Assembly: GCA_024636495.1 (NCBI GenBank)
Contig: JAGXGZ010000064.1
Location: forward strand, 1 to 41,561
Direction: 5' to 3'
Source: Roseobacter sp.
Lineage (GTDB): Bacteria > Pseudomonadota > Alphaproteobacteria > Rhodobacterales > Rhodobacteraceae
Length of the DNA stretch: 41,561 nucleotides
The position numbers and the translations under genes were made by a program. The notes beneath the pieces are model-generated. The model ran no database searches and was not told where the DNA came from. It was given only the letters and a program-made list of their open reading frames with translations. Positions 27,783-36,125 of this stretch are shown here, one piece after another. Within the stretch, counting starts at the first letter, position 1. Each line of letters opens with the position of its first letter.

Positions 27783-28484
27783 TTAAACCGACAGATATTG
27801 ATCGCGGATATCGGGCTGGGCCTGAAGCTCTGCCAAGGTGCCGACGAACTTTTGGGTGCCGTGTTCAATGATCACAACGCCGTCCGCGACGGCTTGGGCA
27901 AAGTGCAGGTTCTGTTCCGACAGCAGCACCGTCAGACCTTCGCTTTTCAGTTGCAAGATGACGCGGGCCATTTGTTCGACAATCACAGGGGCGATGCCTT
28001 CTGACGGTTCATCTAGCAGGATAAACGAGGGGTTGCCCATCAGGGTCCGTGCAATGGTCAGCATCTGCTGTTCGCCGCCTGACAGGGCCTTACCGCGGTT
28101 ATTGCGACGCTCTGCAAGGTTGGGGAATAGGTCGAACACCATCTGGTCGGTCCAGGTTGTGCAGCCGTCGCGCGGGGGTTGGCGCCCCACCTCAAGGTTT
28201 TCCAAAACGGTCAGTTGCGTGAAAATCCGGCGCTCTTCGGGGACATAGCCCAGACCGTTGCGCGCCACCTTGTGACTGGGCCAGTTGGTGATGTCCTGAC
28301 CTTTGTAGATCACCGATCCGCTGCGCGGCCGCACCATCTGCATGATGGATTTCATCGTCGTCGTCTTGCCCGCCCCGTTGCGCCCCAACAAGGCAACGAC
28401 AGTTCCCGCCGACACATCGAAATTCATATCATTCAGAACATGCGCCTTGCCATAGAACGAATTGACGCCTTTGACCTCAAGCAT
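27783..28484 (-). CDS. livF: Branched-chain amino acid-type ABC transporter ATPase LivF
   Basis: A 233-residue ABC ATPase. Walker A GRNGAGKTT at ~35, LivF-type GYVPEERRIFTQLTVLENL, signature LSGGEQQML, Walker B FILLDEPSEG and switch His in a QNLHF loop. It energises a Liv-type importer. The start at 28484 is fixed by AGGAGG six bases upstream; the ATG at 28490 abuts that site and is too close. It overlaps livG by 8 bases. Confidence 0.93.
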   Translation of the reverse strand: MLEVKGVNSFYGKAHVLNDMNFDVSAGTVVALLGRNGAGKTTTMKSIMQMVRPRSGSVIYKGQDITNWPSHKVARNGLGYVPEERRIFTQLTVLENLEVGRQPPRDGCTTWTDQMVFDLFPNLAERRNNRGKALSGGEQQMLTIARTLMGNPSFILLDEPSEGIAPVIVEQMARVILQLKSEGLTVLLSEQNLHFAQAVADGVVIIEHGTQKFVGTLAELQAQPDIRDQYLSV

Positions 28485-29256
28485 GGGCATCCTCCTGCAC
28501 GGCATTGAACAAGGTCCCACCGCCCAGATACACCTCTTGAACCTGCGGATTATTACGGATTTCATCGACAGATCCGTTGGCGATCAGCTGGCCCCGGTTC
28601 AGCACCATGATCCGGTGCGCATGGGAAAAGACCACATCCATGTCATGTTCGGTGAACAAAACGCTGACACCCTTGGCGTCCAGGATATCAGCCGTCAGCT
28701 GCATCAACGCGATCCGCTCGCGCGGGGCCATCCCGGCGGTGGGTTCATCCATCAGCAACAGTATCGGATCATGGGCAAGAGCAACGGCCAGTTCCAGCCG
28801 CTTAAGATCACCATACGCCAATACGGCGCAGTGGCGTTCTGCCTGATCGACCATGCCGACAGTATCCAGCAGGGATAAAGCCTCATCCCGGTAAAGCGTG
28901 TGCGCAAATGTGGTCAAAGAATACAGCTTTCGGTGAAACGACATCAACGCCATTTGAACATTCTCGACCACTGTCATCGACGCATAGGTCGCGGTGATCT
29001 GAAATGTCCGTCCCACCCCCATCCGCCAGATCTTGCGCGGCTGCATCCCGGCGATGTTCTTGCCCAACAGTTGCACCGTGCCCGATGATGGCTTGAGCTG
29101 CCCCATCAGCATATTGAAACAGGTACTTTTGCCAGCACCGTTAGGCCCGATCAGCGCAAGTAATTCGCCCTTGGCCAGATCAAAACTGACGTCATCAACG
29201 GCCTTAATCGCCCCAAAGCTGCGCGACAGGTTGCGAACGGACAAAATCGGGCTCAT
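28477..29256 (-). CDS. livG: Branched-chain amino acid-type ABC transporter ATPase LivG
   Basis: A 259-residue ABC ATPase: Walker A GPNGAGKST at ~37, GVGRTFQ (LivG Q-loop), Walker B ILLLMDEPTAGM and EHDMDVVFSHAHRI. The usual LSGG signature is altered to LAYGDLKRLELA, as is common in LivG proteins. It pairs with LivF below the fused permease. The ATG at 29256 overlaps the permease stop (ATGA), with GGAGG 8 bases before it. Confidence 0.92.
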   Translation of the reverse strand: MSPILSVRNLSRSFGAIKAVDDVSFDLAKGELLALIGPNGAGKSTCFNMLMGQLKPSSGTVQLLGKNIAGMQPRKIWRMGVGRTFQITATYASMTVVENVQMALMSFHRKLYSLTTFAHTLYRDEALSLLDTVGMVDQAERHCAVLAYGDLKRLELAVALAHDPILLLMDEPTAGMAPRERIALMQLTADILDAKGVSVLFTEHDMDVVFSHAHRIMVLNRGQLIANGSVDEIRNNPQVQEVYLGGGTLFNAVQEDAHA

Positions 29257-31115
29257 TTGGCATCCTCCGGTACTTTCAACAGGCCGAAACGTTCGCCTGC
29301 CTTGCGCAACGATCCGACAATGCCCTCTGGGCCAAGAATAACAACAATGATGATCGACAGGCCAAGTGCCAGACGCCAATATTCAAAACGCGTCAGATAA
29401 TCTTTTATTCCCTCAAAGAAGGCGGCACCGACCCAGCCTCCTGAAAGCGTTTTCACCCCGCCCAAAAACACCACAATCAGCGCATCAAAGCTGCGCGCAG
29501 TTTCCAGCTCGTTGGGAAAGATGCTGCCCTTGGAAAAAACGAACAACCCGCCCGCAAGCCCCGCCATGATCCCCGCAAAAGTAAATGCGACCAACTGAAC
29601 GCGTTTGGTGTTGATACCCATCGCTTCGGCCTGACGGGCGCTGTCGCGCGCGGCGCGCATGGCATAGCCAAAAGGCGCGTGGGCCGCCTGACGCAGCAAC
29701 AAGATTCCTCCGGTGCAAAGGAAGAACGCGATATAGTAGTAAACGCTATTGTCTGACGCCCAATCCGATGGCCAGATGTTGACCAAGCCATCATCGCCGC
29801 CCGTCACGTCGCCCCATTGGAACGCCAAGCTCCATAACAGTTGACCAAAGGCCAGCGTCAGCATTGCAAAGTAAACACCGGTTGAACGCAGGCAGACCCA
29901 TCCTATGATGATCGCGGCAAGGCCCGCGCAAATGGGCGCAAGGACCAGCGCCAGTTCCATCGGCGTATCGGCATAGGTGACGAACAGCGCGGCGGCATAG
30001 GCACCGCCGCCAAAAAACGCTGCGTGCCCGAAGCTGACCAGCCCGCCCTGACCCAGCATGAAATGAAGCGATGCCGCAAAAAGGCAAAAGATCAGGATGT
30101 CGGTGACCAGCACAACTGCAAAGTTACCACTGTAAAGCGGCAAAAGGCCAAGGATCACCAAGCCCGCCGCCACCAACAAGCGTATGCGATTGCCAGCAGG
30201 TTTGATCGGGCGTTCAGGTTCTCCCACCTGACCGTGTTCGCCCGCGACTTCCTCTTTGCCAAGCAGGCCGAAGGGGCGGAACATCAAGACCACAACCATC
30301 ACCACGAACATCAAGACCAGCGTGGATTGCGGCGCATACGTCACCCCGAAAACATTCAGCACCGAAATTATCACCGCCGCCAGATAGGCACCGGGCAATG
30401 ACCCCATACCCCCGATCACCACAACCACAAAGACACTACCCAGAATGGTGAAATCCATCAGAAGATCGGCACCGCCTTTTGGCAATTGCAGCGCACCGCC
30501 AAGACCGGCAAGCGCGCACCCTAAAAAGAAAACGCCCGTGAACAGCCACGCCTGATTTACACCAAGCGCGCTGACCATTTCGCGGTCTTGGGTGGCGGCA
30601 CGCACCAGCGTTCCGACGCGGGTCTTCGTGATCAGATACCAAAGCGCAAACGCCACAAACGGCGTAATCACGATCAGCGCGATGTCATATTGCGGGACAG
30701 GTTCGCCCATGATGCGGATGACCCCCTTAAGGCCGGGCGCGCGCGGGCCAAGCAGATCCTGCGGACCCCAGATCATCAAGACAAGATCCTGAATGACCAA
30801 AATAACACCAAAAGTGGCCACCAGTTGGAAAAGTTCGGGCGCGCTGTACACAGGCCGCAGCACACAGATTTCGACGATCACACCAATCAGTCCGACGATG
30901 ATGCCGGCCAACAAAATCGCGCCCCAAAACCCCACCATGCCGGGCAACACCTGCATCAGTGAATAACCGACATAGGCCCCCAGCATATAGAACGACCCGT
31001 GGGCAAAATTCACAACGCGCGTCACACCAAAGATCAGTGACAGACCAGAGGCGACCATGAAGAGCGCGCCAGCATTGGCAAGCCCAGTCAAAATCTGTGC
31101 GATAAAAAGGCCCAT
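29253..31115 (-). CDS. livH: Fused LivH-LivM ABC permease
   Basis: A 620-residue membrane protein combining two permeases. Residues 1-~290 are LivH-like (GLSLIFGVTRVVNFAHGSFY; VIGGMGSLPGAYLAAVI). A polar linker of ~35 residues (EEVAGEHGQVGEPERPIK) follows, then a LivM-like half (LGQGGLVSFGHAAFFGGGAY; RAARDSARQAEAMGINTKRV). The two are separate genes in most Liv operons. The ATG at 31115 opens MGLFIAQILTG behind an AGGTGG site. A frame continuing upstream crosses the hairpin at 31146 and is not coding. Confidence 0.9.
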   Translation of the reverse strand: MGLFIAQILTGLANAGALFMVASGLSLIFGVTRVVNFAHGSFYMLGAYVGYSLMQVLPGMVGFWGAILLAGIIVGLIGVIVEICVLRPVYSAPELFQLVATFGVILVIQDLVLMIWGPQDLLGPRAPGLKGVIRIMGEPVPQYDIALIVITPFVAFALWYLITKTRVGTLVRAATQDREMVSALGVNQAWLFTGVFFLGCALAGLGGALQLPKGGADLLMDFTILGSVFVVVVIGGMGSLPGAYLAAVIISVLNVFGVTYAPQSTLVLMFVVMVVVLMFRPFGLLGKEEVAGEHGQVGEPERPIKPAGNRIRLLVAAGLVILGLLPLYSGNFAVVLVTDILIFCLFAASLHFMLGQGGLVSFGHAAFFGGGAYAAALFVTYADTPMELALVLAPICAGLAAIIIGWVCLRSTGVYFAMLTLAFGQLLWSLAFQWGDVTGGDDGLVNIWPSDWASDNSVYYYIAFFLCTGGILLLRQAAHAPFGYAMRAARDSARQAEAMGINTKRVQLVAFTFAGIMAGLAGGLFVFSKGSIFPNELETARSFDALIVVFLGGVKTLSGGWVGAAFFEGIKDYLTRFEYWRLALGLSIIIVVILGPEGIVGSLRKAGERFGLLKVPEDAK

Positions 31116-31145
31116 CAGCCACCTCGATATATTTTGGGAATTGGT

Positions 31146-31172
31146 GCTGCGGAGGGCGTTCCCCTCCGCAGC
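31146..31172 (-). promoter_or_regulatory. GC-rich hairpin between the binding protein and permease genes
   Basis: GCTGCGGAGGG (31146-31156) and CCCTCCGCAGC (31162-31172) form a perfect 11-bp stem with a 5-base loop, just behind the binding-protein stop. No T run follows on the minus strand. As at 8477, it likely protects or partly terminates the upstream message so that the binding protein outnumbers the permease. Confidence 0.8.
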
Positions 31173-31182
31173 GATGCCGGAA

Positions 31183-32400
31183 TTATTCTGCCGGACGCAG
31201 TTTTGCGACTTCTTCGTCAGATGGCAGATAGTCTGCGCCATCAAGATAGGTCCAGTCGGTCATCACGCCTGCGCCATCTTTCAGCATCGTCTTGCCAACA
31301 AACGCGCCCATGGTGGCCTGATTATCAATCTCGCGAAATGTGATTTCACCCACCGGGGTCGTCACATCAAGCCCTTCAAAGGCCATGCGAATAGCGTCAC
31401 CTTCGGTTGAACCCGCTTTCTGGATCGCAGCCGCAACTGTTGCAGCCGTCATATATCCCACAAGCGAGCCTAGCTTGGGCGTCTCGTTAAAACGTGCCTG
31501 ATACGCATCAACGAAGGTTTTGTTGGCGCCGTCTTCCTCGGTGAAGTCATACCAAGGATAGCCCGTCACAACCCAGCCTTCTGGGGCTTCATCCGCCAAA
31601 GGCTCAAGATACTCTGGTTCGCCCGACAGCAGGCCGTAAACGCTGCGCCCGTCAAACAGCCCGCGTGTCGTGCCTTCACGCACGAATTTCGCCAGATCGG
31701 GGCCAAACGTCACGTTATAGATTGCATCAGGCTTCGAGCGTTCCAGCGCCTGCACCTCTGCACCCGCGTCGATCTTGAACAGTGCGGGCCATTGTTCGCC
31801 CACAAATTCGACACCAGGTTTTAACTTGGTCAGCACTTCCTTAAACGCGGCGACCGCATCTTTGCCGTAAGCATAGTTAGGCGCGATTGTGGCGTATTTC
31901 ATCGCATCGGTCTTAGCGGCTTGTTCAGCAAGCATCGCAGCCTGCATGTACGTCGATGTGCGCAAACGGAATGTCCAAGAGTTGCCCTGCGACCATGTCA
32001 GCGCATCGGCCAAAGGCTCTGACGCGAGGTAGACCCACTGTTTTTCGGCAGCGACTGCTGAAATTGCCAAGCCTACGTTCGACAAGATCGTCCCCGTCAA
32101 CATGACCGCGCCTTCGCTGGTCATCAGTTCCTCTGCAATTTTGATCGCCTCACCGGGATCACCTTGGTCGTCGCGAAAGATGAACTCAAGCGGGCGGTCC
32201 AGAACGCCGCCGGCGGCGTTGATCTCTTCAAGCCCCAGTTCGATGCCTTTTTTGTAAGGCTCGGCAAAGGCTGCCATGCGTTTGTAGTGGTTAATTTCAC
32301 CAACCTTGATCGGCTCGCCAGATTGTGCAGCCACACTCAGGCCCGTGACGCTTAGCGCGATTGCGCCAACCATCCCTTTAAGGAAAGTATTTCTATTCAT
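31183..32400 (-). CDS. Periplasmic substrate-binding protein of the Liv-type transporter
   Basis: A 405-residue type I periplasmic binding protein (LivJ/LivK fold). Its signal peptide runs MNRNTFLKGMVGAIALSVTG and cleaves near SVAAQ. Typical features are GIELGLEEINAAGGVLDRPL and FRDDQGDPGEAIKIAEEL. Members of this family bind branched-chain amino acids, amides, urea or aromatic acids; the ligand cannot be read from sequence. Placed 52 bp behind the Rieske oxygenase gene, it probably captures the substrate or a precursor for that enzyme. Confidence 0.9.
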   Translation of the reverse strand: MNRNTFLKGMVGAIALSVTGLSVAAQSGEPIKVGEINHYKRMAAFAEPYKKGIELGLEEINAAGGVLDRPLEFIFRDDQGDPGEAIKIAEELMTSEGAVMLTGTILSNVGLAISAVAAEKQWVYLASEPLADALTWSQGNSWTFRLRTSTYMQAAMLAEQAAKTDAMKYATIAPNYAYGKDAVAAFKEVLTKLKPGVEFVGEQWPALFKIDAGAEVQALERSKPDAIYNVTFGPDLAKFVREGTTRGLFDGRSVYGLLSGEPEYLEPLADEAPEGWVVTGYPWYDFTEEDGANKTFVDAYQARFNETPKLGSLVGYMTAATVAAAIQKAGSTEGDAIRMAFEGLDVTTPVGEITFREIDNQATMGAFVGKTMLKDGAGVMTDWTYLDGADYLPSDEEVAKLRPAE

Positions 32401-32452
32401 GTGGTGGTCCTCTCTGTTGGGTGTGTGCCGTCTTTTGCGGCGTTTTTATTAT

Positions 32453-33520
32453 TTAATCATGTTGCACAAAGACAGGCGAGACAGGTTCGCCTAAATCATC
32501 GGTCGCTTCCGCTTCAATCCGGTCGCGGATGCGCTTGCGGTAGACATTAGGGCCGTTGTCGATTGCAATCCGGATCGGCTTGCGCTTCTGCGGGCGCTGC
32601 TCTTCTTGATGGACGGCTTCCAAGATCGCTTTGTCTTCGGCAAAAGCCACGCGAAACAACGCGTCCATCTGGTCGGACGCGGCATCATCCCCAAGGGCCG
32701 TGTTGCGCAGGTGCATCCAATGGTCGATCGTATAATCCTCGGTTACGGGGGTGACGAAATGCAGCGCAAAGATACGCACACCTTTGTTGCGCTCTTCTTC
32801 GGGCAATTCAAGCGCTGCATCTGCCGACCCAAAGTCGATCACTGCCGTCGACGGCATATGCAGATAGTAGTAATGCCAGCGATCAACGTTGCCGTTGAAC
32901 CCGCCGAACTTCTTGAAAAACCCGATCGGCTCCGCATCTCTGATCCAGCGCCATGCGACGATCACCTCGTCGGCCGTTTTCACATGCACGGGCACGTTTT
33001 CGGACGCAGCATTGCCAAGCGTGGTTGGGTGCACAAAGCTGACATGCGCCGGATCAACAAGGTTTTCCGCCACGTTCAGATAATTCGCCTGAATGTGCAA
33101 CTTGTCGCCATGGTGCAGATGCCAGCCCTCTTGTGAAAACTCAGGCATGTCAAAGGCCAGCGCAGCGTCTGCCTTGTCAGCGTCCCCCATCCAGACAAAA
33201 ACGATGCCGTGCCGTTCCAGTACCGGAAAGCTATCGACATAGGCCGACGCGGGCAGGTTCGACTGACCCGGAACACGCACACATTTCCCGCCTTTGTCAA
33301 ACGTCATCCCGTGATAACCGCATTGGATGGTATCGCCGATCCGCTTGCCCTTGGACAAAGGCAGCAGGCGATGAGGGCAACGATCCTCAAGCGCGGCAAG
33401 CTGCCCATCGCTGCACCGGAACAACACAAGGTTCTGTGCCAGCATGGTCAGCGGAACAAGGTCGTGGTCGAAATCGGTGGACCATCCTGCAACATACCAA
33501 GCGTTTCTGACAAAGGACAC
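32453..33520 (-). CDS. Rieske non-haem iron oxygenase (VanA-like)
   Basis: A 355-residue oxygenase alpha subunit. Rieske [2Fe-2S] ligands are Cys48-Pro-His50 and Cys67-x2-His70; the mononuclear iron site is Asp156, His159 and His164 in NLVDPAHVSFVHP. Length and layout resemble vanillate O-demethylase and related single-subunit oxygenases that demethylate or hydroxylate aromatic acids. No ferredoxin reductase partner is encoded in the window. The start is GTG at 33520, supported by AAGGAG at 6-7 bases. It heads the block that continues into the ABC transporter and is divergent from a MarR gene. Confidence 0.9.
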   Translation of the reverse strand: MSFVRNAWYVAGWSTDFDHDLVPLTMLAQNLVLFRCSDGQLAALEDRCPHRLLPLSKGKRIGDTIQCGYHGMTFDKGGKCVRVPGQSNLPASAYVDSFPVLERHGIVFVWMGDADKADAALAFDMPEFSQEGWHLHHGDKLHIQANYLNVAENLVDPAHVSFVHPTTLGNAASENVPVHVKTADEVIVAWRWIRDAEPIGFFKKFGGFNGNVDRWHYYYLHMPSTAVIDFGSADAALELPEEERNKGVRIFALHFVTPVTEDYTIDHWMHLRNTALGDDAASDQMDALFRVAFAEDKAILEAVHQEEQRPQKRKPIRIAIDNGPNVYRKRIRDRIEAEATDDLGEPVSPVFVQHD

Positions 33521-33564
33521 GACCGACTCCTTGTATTAAATCACCTCTATGAAGGCCCATAAAC

Positions 33565-33582
33565 TTGTTAGCTGTCAAACAA
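33565..33582. promoter_or_regulatory. Possible MarR operator
   Basis: TTGTTAGCTGTCAAACAA is an imperfect palindrome (TTGTTaG/CaAACAA arms) in the 157-bp gap between the divergent Rieske and MarR genes. Its size fits MarR-family operators. No binding evidence exists. Confidence 0.45.
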
Positions 33583-33677
33583 TATCTCGAGGTTGATCTG
33601 ATGTGGACCCCAGATAAAATCCATGGGAAGGTAATGCTTAGGAATTATGCAGCTGCACCAGAATACGGGACTGAACA

Positions 33678-34115
33678 GTGGTAGAACCAGCAAAGATTGC
33701 GGCCCAGCCCCTGCGCTATCAGCTTGAAGAACAGGTCGGCTTTAAGCTGCGTCTGGCGAACCAGCGTCATCTTGAAATTTTCAACCGACGCATGCCGGAT
33801 ATTACGCCGACCCAGTTCGCTGTTTTGGCGAAACTGCTCGACGAGGGACACTTAAGCCAGAACCATCTGGGGCGGCTGGTGGGCATGGATGCGGCGACGA
33901 CCAAAGGTGTGGTCGACAGACTGCGCAAAAAGGGACTGGTGCAAAGCACCGCGTCAGAGACCGACATGCGCAGGCTTGAGATTTCACTGACAGAGGAAGG
34001 CCGATCATTTACGGCAGACGCTATTCACACAGCGCTTGAGATTTCAGCCGAGACGGTCAGCAACCTGACCCCCCGCGAGGTGGAACGGCTGCTGACGTTG
34101 CTTGATAAACTCTAG
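33678..34115 (+). CDS. MarR-family transcriptional regulator
   Basis: A 145-residue winged-helix protein: LSQNHLGRLVGMDAATTKGV as the recognition region (~60-80), then VDRLRKKGLVQSTASETDMR as the wing. MarR proteins often respond to aromatic carboxylates. The start is GTG at 33678 with only a weak GGGA upstream; no closer start fits. It is divergent from the Rieske gene and ends 3 bp before the stop of the convergent DUF1185 operon. It is the best candidate to control the Rieske/ABC block. Confidence 0.88.
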   Translation: MVEPAKIAAQPLRYQLEEQVGFKLRLANQRHLEIFNRRMPDITPTQFAVLAKLLDEGHLSQNHLGRLVGMDAATTKGVVDRLRKKGLVQSTASETDMRRLEISLTEEGRSFTADAIHTALEISAETVSNLTPREVERLLTLLDKL

Positions 34116-34118
34116 GCG

Positions 34119-34703
34119 CTAACGCAGGCCATCCTGACCGATCGCATCTGCGTGGGTCAGCCCGCCCACCCGCGGCAAGGGGCGCCCGCTGTCGGTCACA
34201 GCAATAGCGACCAAGATTTCACCGGCGCGCGGCGCGTCGTTCAAACGGACTTCGATCCCGTCAAAATGGCTGCGAACGTAAGCCGCATCTTTGTGGCCCA
34301 AAGGCACGTCCAGCACCTGCCCCGGTCCGCCCATTTTCTTGGACGACGGCACTAGGGCGGCCCCTTTTTCAACGGCCACCCGCAAAGGCGCGCCCATTTT
34401 CGGATGCAACAGCGCAGCGGCATGCTCCAACTCTCCGCCTTCGCCGACCATCGCGGCCTTGCCATAGCTTTCGGCCTGCGCAGGTGTGATGCCTAGGGCG
34501 GCCACGCATTTATCCCCCAGCAAAGCGCCAAGTTCGGCACCGATGTCCATCAACGGGGTTAAGTCTTCGGTATAAGACCCTGCAAAGGGGTTTTTGATCA
34601 CGGCAACGGCAACAGCTTTGCGGGTGGGGGGCGAAATAGCCTTGCCAATTTCGCTGTGGGTTTCTTCGACCCAAACGGCAATTTTGCGAATATCTGCGCT
34701 CAT
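34119..34703 (-). CDS. DUF1185 'amino acid synthesis' protein, distal copy
   Basis: A 194-residue AA_synth (DUF1185) family protein. Conserved blocks are KNPFAGSYTEDLTPLMDIG, GEGGELEHAAALLHP, ALVPSSKKMG, AYVRSHFDGIEVRLNDAPRA. The family name comes from gene context; no enzyme activity is established to my knowledge. It is a tandem paralogue of the gene just upstream (same length, both ending DGLR). The two overlap by ATGA, suggesting a hetero-oligomer made in equal amounts. It is the last gene of the molybdenum hydroxylase operon. Confidence 0.85.
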   Translation of the reverse strand: MSADIRKIAVWVEETHSEIGKAISPPTRKAVAVAVIKNPFAGSYTEDLTPLMDIGAELGALLGDKCVAALGITPAQAESYGKAAMVGEGGELEHAAALLHPKMGAPLRVAVEKGAALVPSSKKMGGPGQVLDVPLGHKDAAYVRSHFDGIEVRLNDAPRAGEILVAIAVTDSGRPLPRVGGLTHADAIGQDGLR

Positions 34704-35284
34704 CTTAATCCATCCTCGCCTTTGATGTCTTTGGCATCCAAGCCCCCTGCCCGGTTATGCACCCGTGCGCCTGTGGTCATCACCAAGATCACCGCCATTT
34801 CATTGGCGCGGGGGCTGTCGTTCAGGCCGACCTCGATTGAATCGAAATGGCTGCGCACATAGGACGCGTCGACATGAGTTACCGGCACATCAAGCCGCAC
34901 ACCTGCAGCACCGACCTTCTTGGTCGACGGCACAATCGCCTTGGCCCCGCCCAACACATCGCGCATCGCATAGCCGCCGGGCGCGTGCCACAACGCGCCA
35001 TGCTCCAACTCTCCGCCCACACCGACGATGGACCCTTTGCCGTAGCCTTCGATCTGTTTCGCCTCGACGCCCAAGGCCGCCAGCAGCTTTTGCGCCATCT
35101 CCAGGCCCAGCGGTTTAAGGTCTTCCATAAAGGGCTGGATGTCTTCGACATAAGACCCTGCATAGGGGTTTTCGATGACCGCCATGACGTGGCCCCGCAT
35201 GAGAGGTGTGTTGGCGCGCGGGCCGCCTTCGTGAAAGATCTCCTCGATACTGGTGACGATCTTGCGGATTTTGACCTCAGGCAT
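34700..35284 (-). CDS. DUF1185 'amino acid synthesis' protein, proximal copy
   Basis: A 194-residue paralogue of the preceding gene: ENPYAGSYVEDIQPFMEDL, GVGGELEHGALWHAPGGYAM, AIVPSTKKVG, SYVRSHFDSIEVGLNDSPRA. By eye the two copies share roughly half of their positions in the C-terminal 110 residues. This copy has GALWHAPGG where the other has AALLHPKMG. It overlaps the UPF0280 gene by 8 bases. The reaction is unknown; context suggests processing of a ring-reduced or hydroxylated heterocycle. Confidence 0.86.
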   Translation of the reverse strand: MPEVKIRKIVTSIEEIFHEGGPRANTPLMRGHVMAVIENPYAGSYVEDIQPFMEDLKPLGLEMAQKLLAALGVEAKQIEGYGKGSIVGVGGELEHGALWHAPGGYAMRDVLGGAKAIVPSTKKVGAAGVRLDVPVTHVDASYVRSHFDSIEVGLNDSPRANEMAVILVMTTGARVHNRAGGLDAKDIKGEDGLR

Positions 35285-36125
35285 GTTGGGGGGCTTTCGT
35301 TAAGTGTTTCAATGTATCGGGCAGTCCAAGTGTGCGGTTTTGACCTTGTAGGAACAGCGCTGCTCCGTCGATCAGCCCCGCCTTTTGCAAAGCGGTGGCA
35401 GCAGTTTCGCCCCGTTGCAGGGCGCGTGCAACATTTGTTTGGGCCAGCGCGCCCACATGGGTGACGACGGCGGTGGCCCCCAGATCGGTATCATCGCGCA
35501 GATTATTCGCAGGGGCGCGTGCGATCGCTGGATGATCCGGCAGATCAACGGCATTGCCCAGCTTGGTCGCAGCCGCGTCAGCCATCGCGGCACTGTGCGC
35601 CAGAACCGTTACCGCATCGGCGATCCCAAGGCTTAGGCTGCGGCCCCGCTGGCCACTGGTGGCGATCCCGCGAATTGCATCGGTGCTGTGGATCGTGACG
35701 CTGCCAAGGCTATGCCCGTCAGGGGAGGCGATGGCGATGTTGAAGCAGGCATCATCGGTCAGATGCAGCGCGATATCGCCACCGTTGTTCACATATGCGC
35801 GGGTTAGATCGGAGGTCGCGACCATGGCGGCCAGCACCTCTTCGGCGACAGCTCCGGCGACGCAGATCATCGGCGTGGTCAGCCCATCGGCATGGGGCAA
35901 AGCGGCGCGGTACATGCGGCGCGCGATTTTGCCTTTCGGCTTGGTGCTGACCGGTGTGCGCAGCAGCGGCAGTTCGGCCATCAGCTCGGTCAAGACAGTT
36001 TCAAAACGCGTGAACGCGGCGCGAAACGCAGCCTCGCGCGCGCCGTCTGCGCCGATGATCAGATCGATAGGGCCGTGGGACAGGTGCAACCTGTCTCCGG
36101 GCAAAAGGACGGCTTGGGCCTGCAT
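35277..36125 (-). CDS. UPF0280 (ApbE-fold) protein
   Basis: A 282-residue UPF0280 protein. Motifs shared with the ApbE flavin-transferase fold are YVNNGGDIALHL, GIATSGQRG and MADAAATKLGNAVD, the last resembling the metal-binding Asp-Ala-x2-Thr of ApbE. ApbE attaches FMN to proteins; no such role is proven for UPF0280. The ATG at 36125 (MQAQAVLL) shares one base with the stop of the upstream gene (TGATG). A longer frame reaching 36518 lies inside that gene and lacks family sequence. Confidence 0.85.
   Translation of the reverse strand: MQAQAVLLPGDRLHLSHGPIDLIIGADGAREAAFRAAFTRFETVLTELMAELPLLRTPVSTKPKGKIARRMYRAALPHADGLTTPMICVAGAVAEEVLAAMVATSDLTRAYVNNGGDIALHLTDDACFNIAIASPDGHSLGSVTIHSTDAIRGIATSGQRGRSLSLGIADAVTVLAHSAAMADAAATKLGNAVDLPDHPAIARAPANNLRDDTDLGATAVVTHVGALAQTNVARALQRGETAATALQKAGLIDGAALFLQGQNRTLGLPDTLKHLTKAPQHA

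Noticed and set aside
32427..32450. GCCG/CGGC stem followed by a T run (plus strand) between the Rieske and binding-protein genes
   Set aside because: Only a 4-bp stem, and the T run is on the wrong strand for the minus-strand genes.
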